Shown here piece by piece: positions 58,131-64,000 of a stretch of 64,000 nucleotides of DNA. The notes beneath the pieces were generated by a model that made no database searches, had not been told where the DNA came from, and saw only the letters and a list, made by a program, of their open reading frames with translations. The position numbers and the translations under genes were made by a program. Origin of the DNA: Posidonia oceanica. Lineage: Eukaryota; Streptophyta; Magnoliopsida; Alismatales; Posidoniaceae. Position 1 is the stretch's first letter. Each line of letters opens with the position of its first letter. The DNA lies in the NCBI GenBank assembly GCA_037176725.1, contig JAZBRS010000060.1, forward strand, positions 55,642,001 to 55,706,000, read 5' to 3'.

Positions 58131-58739
58131 ATAGTAGCAAAGGGTAAACTTGGGATTGAAGACAGTAGCATGCACCCATCAGCAACCATGAAAGTCTAGG
58201 CAAAGCCTATGCGAGAATAATCTTGAAATTTGAGTCCATTAGGAGTCGAACTTGGGATCCTAAAGCCCCGAACTTGGGCTCAGGTGGCCAACTACGCTAC
58301 TGTAGCTCATTCATGTATTTTATATTGTCTTTATATGTAATGTCATATAATGTATTATTTGACATTATATTCAATAATACACATAATTACATGTACTTTT
58401 TCGACCTTATATTTTACTTGTATATGTTTGTCGCTCCTGCACTTTATTCTTTTGACACTATATTCAAATACATTCTTTTTAACATATCATGTGTGGTAAA
58501 ATATAATATTATAAACTAAATTTATATCGACATTATATTCGATTTATTTTGATATTAATTTAATTAAATTATGTTTGATTTCATAATTAGATCGATATTA
58601 TATTTGATTTCACACTTGGACATATTATGTAACATATTTATCGACATTATATTTGATTTATATCAAACTTTATACTATTACTGAATCATACTAGATTACG
58701 TATTTTTATCGATATTACATTCAATCATATATGTATTTG
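58040..58739. repeat. Degenerate satellite with GACATTATATTYGAT motif, left part
   Basis: The motif recurs in 58085-58105, 58365-58380, 58530, 58590 and 58640 with variable spacing. A longer pair (TATTGTCTTTATATGTAATGTC type) is at about 58048 and 58323. It continues to the right of the hAT element at 61716. Confidence 0.6.
58130..58310 (-). mobile_element. Possible tRNA-derived SINE
   Basis: On the minus strand an A-box TAGCGTAGTTGG (58299-58288) and a B-box AAGTTCGACTCC (58253-58242) lie about 35 bp apart and match RNA polymerase III promoter consensus well. It interrupts a duplicated satellite segment. Its 3' end and target duplication were not found. Confidence 0.5.
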
Positions 58740-58747
58740 GTCTCATA

Positions 58748-61707
58748 TAGAGATGTAAAACGGGCCGGGCCAGCCTTGAGCCGTCCAGCCCGGCCCAGAA
58801 TCCAGCCAAGCCCGCCCAACGTAATCCGTGGGCCGGACCGGTCTAGGCCCGAGCCAGGCTAGGCCCACCACTTGGGCCCGTTGAAACTCAATCGGGCCAG
58901 GCCGGCCCAAAAAAAATAAAAAATAATAAATCAATAGTGCGGTTGGCAATGGCTAATTTTTTATATTTATTTATTTATTTCTCTTCTCTTCTTTCTTTCT
59001 CTCCATCATTTTCCTATAAATACCCTACCATACCTCCTTATATTTTCACACAACTCACTCTTCTCTCTTATTACAACACTCATAATTCTCCCACTCTTAC
59101 AATTCTCCCACTCTCATAATTCTCCCAAGTAGCCAATTCTCCCACACTCCGGACTCCGGTCTCCCGTCTGCTACTCTACTGATCTGCTCTACTATTCTCT
59201 GCTACTACAGTTGTACTCTGCTGATCTGCTCTGCTCTGCTGAGCTATAAAAATTCTCTACTTCTAATCCCTCCAATTTCTTTACTCCTACTCCCTCTATT
59301 TTTGGATTTTTGGACTTTTGGATTAAGGGTTTCATACAATACATCTATTTTTCTCTACTGTTAAATTCTCTATTCATAATTTTCATCTGTTTTTTAATAC
59401 TTTAGATATTTATAATGGAAAGCATAGGAAGCCATGATTATATCCCAAGCCAGGAGTAAGACCAGCCTCAACATCAAGACACCTCTACACAATCCACTGC
59501 CACAAAAAATCTAGGAAACAGAGTTCATGGGTTTGAAAACATGTTACCATAGACCTTACAGATGAAAGTAGATGCTATTGTAATTATTTTGGTTTGGGAT
59601 ACACTTGTCCTAGGGGTGGGGGTGTAAGTCACATAACTAAGCATTTACAAAAATGTATAGCTGCACACAATAAAGAAGAAAATACAAATTTAAGGCAATC
59701 TAAATTACACATAGATTCAAGTGATTTAGTAAATTGGAAATATAATACATAAGAAACAAAAAAACGTTTAAAAAAATATATAGTATAAGATGAACAACCA
59801 TTTTCATTATCAGAAAATAAAAAATTTGAATCTTGTGTACAAGATTATCTTAATCCACAATTTAAAAGTTATTCTAGAAACACTACAAAAAATATTATTC
59901 ATAAAATATTTAAAAAAGAAAAAAATAATAATGAGAATATTTTTTAGTTTATTATGTAAAGTATCATTAACTTGTGATGTTTGAGCAGGTCTTAATAATT
60001 TTCCATATCTATGTTTAACTACACATTGGATAGACATAGAGTGGAATTTATAAAAAAGATTAATAGCTTTTAGAGTATTTGATCATCTACATACTGGTAA
60101 GGCTATAGCTAATATGTTAGAAGAAATTACTAAAGAATTTCACTTATATTATAAAATTAATACAATATCTTTTGATAATGCTTCTAATAATAATGTTGCC
60201 ATAGATTTATTAAAAAGAAATGTAAAACCAATATTAAATGGTGAAATCTTTCATTGTAGGTGTTGTTGTTACATATTAAATTTAATTGTACAAGATGGTA
60301 TAGATTGCATTAGACCTTATATAGAAAGTATAAGAACAGCTATTTTATTTATTCAAACATCACCTAAAAGATATCAAGAATTTAGACATTTATGTGCAGA
60401 AAATGGTTTAAAACCTAGAAAATTTAAATTAGATGTTCAACATAAATAGAACTCAACTTATGATATGTTAAGTTCAAATTTACCTTATAGCCACTTAATT
60501 ACAGCATTTTATAATGCAAAATCTAATTATATGTTAAATGATGAAGATTGGCAAAATTCTCAAATAATTCATAATTTTTTAGAACTTTTTTATAATGCTA
60601 CTAAACAATTATCTGGTCAATATTATCCTACTAGTAATCTAGTTTTAATTTATTTATTTAATATTACAAATATTTTTCAACAATATAGAGAAGTGCTACG
60701 TTTTGTAAATATTATTCAAGTAATGCAACATAAATATAATAATTATTGGGATGATCCTCCAATGTGGACATGTTTAGCATTGATTATGGATCCTAGGCAT
60801 AGACTTGTTATTTGTATGATACTTATAGATGATATTTTTAGTAACATGAATAAAAGTAACTTAATAGAAGAATTTAATAATAAAATTAAGACTACTTTAT
60901 ATACATTATTGGAAGAATATGTTAAAATTTGTGGTGAAGGTAGTTCTAGTGCACCTAGATCTAGTATTGTAGGACCACATACTAGTAGTAGCAGTAATGG
61001 TAGTTCATTTTGGAGTAGATTAAATAAGAAAAAAGAAAAATATGTACAATCATCAACAAATAATGAATTAGAAAATTATTTAGAATGTGAATTTACATTT
61101 AGTGAATCAGAAATGGATAACTTAAATATATTAAAGTGGTGGTCTAATACCGCAATTAAGTTTCCTATAGTTTCTAGAATGGCTAAAGATTTACTAATGA
61201 TTCCGACGTCTACAGTGGCGTCGGAGTCCGCATTTTCTGTAGGTAAAAGAGTTTTAAGTGATAGAAGATGTAGATTATCAGAAAAGTCTGTAGAAGCCTC
61301 CGTGTGTTTGAAAGACTGGTACGATGCAGTTGATCATCTTCAATGACTCAACTTAAACAGTGATACTGAAGACGACGAGACGGCATCAACTTCAACAGGC
61401 ACGGGGACCGAAACAGGCTCCACACATGATTAAGAATTTAAGATGTAATTTTTTAAATATTTATGTAAAAAAATTGTAAAGAGATGTAAAATTTTAAATA
61501 TCTTATGTAATTTTCAATTTTTTTATGTATATATCAATATTTAATAAAAAAATAAAAATTTTAAATTAAATTTTTTTTTAAAATGGACTGAACGGATTGG
61601 CCCAGTCCATGGCCCGATCTGGCCCGGTCCAACCGTGGGCCGTGGGCTGTGCCGGGCCAGTCAAATGTTTGACTGAGCCCTTCGGGCCGGGCCGGTTTAC
61701 AAGTCTA
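58748..61707 (+). mobile_element. hAT DNA transposon (2,960 bp) with perfect 8-bp target duplication
   Basis: The ends are TAGAGATGTAAAACGGGCC and, inverted, TAGACTTGTAAACCGGCCC. The target duplication GTCTCATA is perfect (58740-58747 and 61708-61715). Subterminal regions are packed with GGGCCGGGCC-type palindromes on both sides, typical of transposase binding regions. The interior encodes a decayed hAT transposase. Removing the element restores the satellite sequence. Confidence 0.92.
59540..61346 (+). pseudogene. hAT transposase, decayed
   Basis: The N-terminal BED-type zinc finger is at 59540-59670 (residues CYCNYFGLGYTC and HITKHLQKC), followed by several TAA stops. The catalytic core region (60000-60450) has FDNASNN with its Asp and a region CRCCCYILNLIVQDG where the family has conserved Cys/His. 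One TAG at 60447-60449 separates it from a long C-terminal frame (60465-61346), in which a domain rich in dimerisation motifs (LKWWSNTAIKFPIV, TVASESAFSVG, LSDRRCRLSEKSVEA) is fully open. The C-terminal 293 codons are clean. Transposase would cut and paste the element in the nucleus; this copy could not make a full protein. Confidence 0.85.
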
Positions 61708-61715
61708 GTCTCATA

Positions 61716-62489
61716 TTCTCTTTTACATTAGATCGTGTATTTTCATGGATATTATATTTGATTATACACATATTCGATCTCATGTCTTATATAATAAAAA
61801 GTTGTTTACACTTGAGCATGTGTTTTATTGACACTATATTTAATAATATGTATGTTTAATATGATATTTTTCTCAACATTATGTTTGTTAACCACGGGAA
61901 ATTTTCCATTACGCTTCCGAGCACAAAGTCACCTGACCCATGAATAGTGATTTTGCATGAAAAAAACCAAGGAACCGAAAAATTACTAGGGAACGAAAAA
62001 ATTTGGAATGAGAATATTTTTTTGTTGAAAAAATAACAAAAAAAAATGAAAAAATGGAAAACATAAAGATGTAGAACCAAAACGGAAAAAGATTGCTGGA
62101 ACAAAAAAAACAAAATGGCACTGTTCACGCTCAGGAGCGTACCGGAAAACCTCCCTGTTAACCACATGTTAGTTCGACATTATATCTGAACATACATGAA
62201 AATCATATATTAAATTCGACATTATATTTGATTATACATGGTTCGATCTCACGCCTTATATATAAAAAATATATTATATATATTAACCACATGTTAGTTC
62301 GACATTATATTTGAATATATATGAAAATCATATGTTAATTTCGACATTATATTCGAATATAGATGGTTCGATCGCGTGCCTAATATAAAAAAAAAAATCT
62401 TGTTTACCCTTGAACATGTGTTTTATCGATATTATATTTGATAATATATGTGTTTAATCTGATATTTTTCTCAACATTATGTATGTTAA
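61716..62489. repeat. Degenerate satellite, right part (~95- and ~125-bp units)
   Basis: A 95-bp unit (CATGTGTTTTATTGAC... to ACATTATG) occurs at 61802 and 62399. A ~125-bp unit starting ACCACATGTTAGTTCGACAT occurs at 62161 and 62286. The GACATTATATTYGAT motif recurs throughout. It is the continuation of 58040-58739 across the hAT element. Confidence 0.75.
61896..62155. mobile_element. Mutator-like MITE (260 bp)
   Basis: The left end reads GGGAAATTTTCCATTACGC and the right end, inverted, reads GGGAGGTTTTCCGGTACGC; about 27 bases align at each end. A perfect direct duplication TGTTAACCAC (10 bp, or 9 without the first T) flanks it at 61886-61895 and 62156-62165, a size typical of Mutator-like elements. 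The interior is A-rich with no coding sequence. Confidence 0.85.
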
Positions 62490-63501
62490 TGTAACAGCTG
62501 GGAATTCATTTCCCATGTAATTATGATTTTATAATGAATTCCTTGCTGTTGACGGGTGTTACTGGTCTAGTGGGTCCTACTTGTGCTTGTTGTGGGCTCC
62601 ACCTGTGATTTGCTGTGGGCCCCACTTGTGTAGTCGTAGGCCTCACTTGTAGTGGTTGGTGGAACTAAGTAATGATTTAGTCCCTAACTTCTGTACTCGT
62701 GCTATTTCCTCTTCCTTCTCTCTCTCTCTCATTTCTCCCCCTCTCTCCTTCTCTTTCTCTCCCTTCCCGCTCATTCTCTCTCCCCCTCCCCTCCACTTAA
62801 TTCCCCTCCCCCTCTTTCCCGTGCATCCCTCCCCCCTTTCTCCCCCTCTCTCTTTCTATTTTCCTCCCTCCCTCATCCCGATCCCCTCCCTCTCCACTTG
62901 ATCTCATCCTCTTCTCCATCCTTCTCCCCATCTTCACCTCCTCCTCCTCCACTCTCCCTCCTCGCCCATCTCTCCTCCTCCCCTTGGCTGTTCAGCGATA
63001 GTTGTTGGTGGCGGCGTGCGGCCCAACGGACTTCGGCCTGCATCCCGGTGGAGCGACAGGCTCGAGTGCGACGTGTGGAGCACGAGTTCGGCGAAGGATC
63101 ACCGGAGTCGTCGGGGGATCGCCGACGAACAATGAGTTTCCCACTGTTCAAGGTACACATTCCGCCCTCTTTGCTCCAACTTGCCTATAAATGTTAGAAT
63201 CATGTCTCTTGCCATGAATTGTATGTGATTTGATAATTTTAGGGATTTTATTGGTATTTTTGCCGAATTTATTTGACATGTGCTATTAATTGCCTAAATT
63301 GCGTTTTCCAATGATTTCCGGTGTTTTGGGCATCGGATTGAGATGATTGTGTTTTGGTTGGGTTCCTGGAGCGAATACGCTCATTTACATATGTCGTATG
63401 CCCGATTTGGCTTAGAATTGCATGTGGTTTGGATTTTTTAAGCGGAAATGACTTGAATAATGGGTTTCCAATGTATTTTGAGAATTGCATGCTTCGGAAT
63501 G
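62490..63501 (+). mobile_element. Gypsy LTR related to the chromovirus LTR, interrupted
   Basis: Begins TGTAACAGCTGGGAATTC and tracks the 36971 LTR (CT-rich block, GC-rich block, GGGATTTTATT...GAATTTATTTGAC) up to about 63281. It then continues with a different 3' part. It is cut by the giant LTR that starts at 63502, so its other end lies beyond the window. Whether a complete element follows is unknown. Confidence 0.75.
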
Positions 63502-64000
63502 TATAGTAATCCCGGTGTTCGGATCGTCCATGCACGATACCAAAGCTCGCGTGCACCGATCGGAATCAGGTTCACTATTAGCGGGTGTATCCGAGAAGGA
63601 AGACTTGACTCAAAAACACTGAAAAAAGGAAAGATAAGACAAATCAGAGTCGCCATCGTGTCTATTAAGTCGGAAGACAAGGAAAATCGGAGAAATGCGT
63701 GAATAAACACGCAAAACCAAGCAAAAGATGTAATACAATGCAATGTAATGCAATGAAATGACATGCAATGGGATGTAAATGATGTGACTTGTGCCTAGGA
63801 TGAGGGCAATATGGTCATTGCGGGCCATGAGAAAGGGTAAGGACTCCTGTTACGTGCAGGGAAGGTGTTAGGCACCCCCGACACGCTCGAGAATCGGTCT
63901 TTCTAGGTTTACGCTCGCATACACAGGGAAATGCATGCTTTGAATGCCTAAGTGCCATGAATGCCTAATTAGATGCTCAAATGGGTGCTCTAAGTGATAG
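63502..64000 (-). mobile_element. Giant Tat/Ogre-type LTR, 3' end, minus strand (runs off window)
   Basis: Matches the minus-strand LTR at 19295 closely: TAATCCCGG, GTTCGGATCGTCCATGCACG, the PBS-like AGAGTCGCCA (63646-63655), GTCGGAAGACAAGG and AGGACTCCTGTTACGTGC. The first bases are TATAGTAA where TGTAGTAA is expected. The possible left target site is GAATG (63497-63501). Confidence 0.85.

Overview
The window is plant nuclear DNA, almost certainly an angiosperm. The evidence is the set of plant-type mobile elements (a Tat/Ogre-like and a chromovirus-like Ty3/gypsy element, Ty1/copia, hAT, PIF/Harbinger-like, Mutator-like, L1-type LINE), two intron-bearing plant genes and the general base composition. 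I cannot place it to family level. Most of the 64 kb is nested transposons; only about 5.3 kb (50.5-55.9 kb) holds ordinary genes.

Layout. 1-23.4 kb is one minus-strand Tat/Ogre-like retrotransposon: LTR (19295 to about 23400), tRNA primer site (19276-19293), decayed gag (15406-17859), then non-coding sequence with two arrays of a ~50-bp hairpin-forming minisatellite. It was invaded by two giant solo LTRs of the same family on the plus strand (1415-7666, TSD CCTAC; 8196-14127, TSD AGTGT). 23.4-29.2 kb is a minus-strand Ty1/copia element with its 5' LTR, split by two further solo LTRs (24279-26250, TSD CAAGT; 27445-28607, TSD GTAAA). 29.2-37 kb is gene-poor, with small duplications and a non-autonomous hAT element.

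37-43.5 kb is a full-length chromovirus-like Ty3/gypsy element (36971-43493, TSD CTATT), inactivated by 11 stops, one frameshift and active-site changes, nearly all of C-to-T/G-to-A type. It carries a probable 124-bp intron between gag and protease. 44.3-45.4 kb is a Harbinger-like element carrying a decayed piece of a gene resembling the N-terminal domain of BIG-type ARF guanine-nucleotide exchange factors. 46.3-48.8 kb holds two copia fragments, one with a 494-codon intact RT-RNase H frame, followed by a hAT MITE.

The gene island has two convergent genes: a GPI-anchored lipid-transfer protein (50616-51323, plus, 2 exons) and a TMEM14/FAX-type plastid membrane protein (51680-55841, minus, 4 exons, 3.4-kb intron with a LINE fragment). 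Beyond it, 55.9-62.5 kb is AT-rich degenerate satellite sequence holding a hAT MITE, a SINE candidate, a 2.96-kb hAT element with a dead transposase and perfect 8-bp TSDs, and a Mutator-like MITE. The window ends with a gypsy LTR (62490) interrupted by a fourth copy of the giant Tat-type LTR (63502 onward, minus).

The most unusual signals are the hairpin minisatellites with compensatory stem changes, a three-arm palindrome that can fold two ways, the captured ARF-GEF fragment, the retroelement intron, and a PBS-like motif preserved inside all four giant LTRs. Everything here was read by eye from the sequence; family names rest on remembered motifs, not searches.
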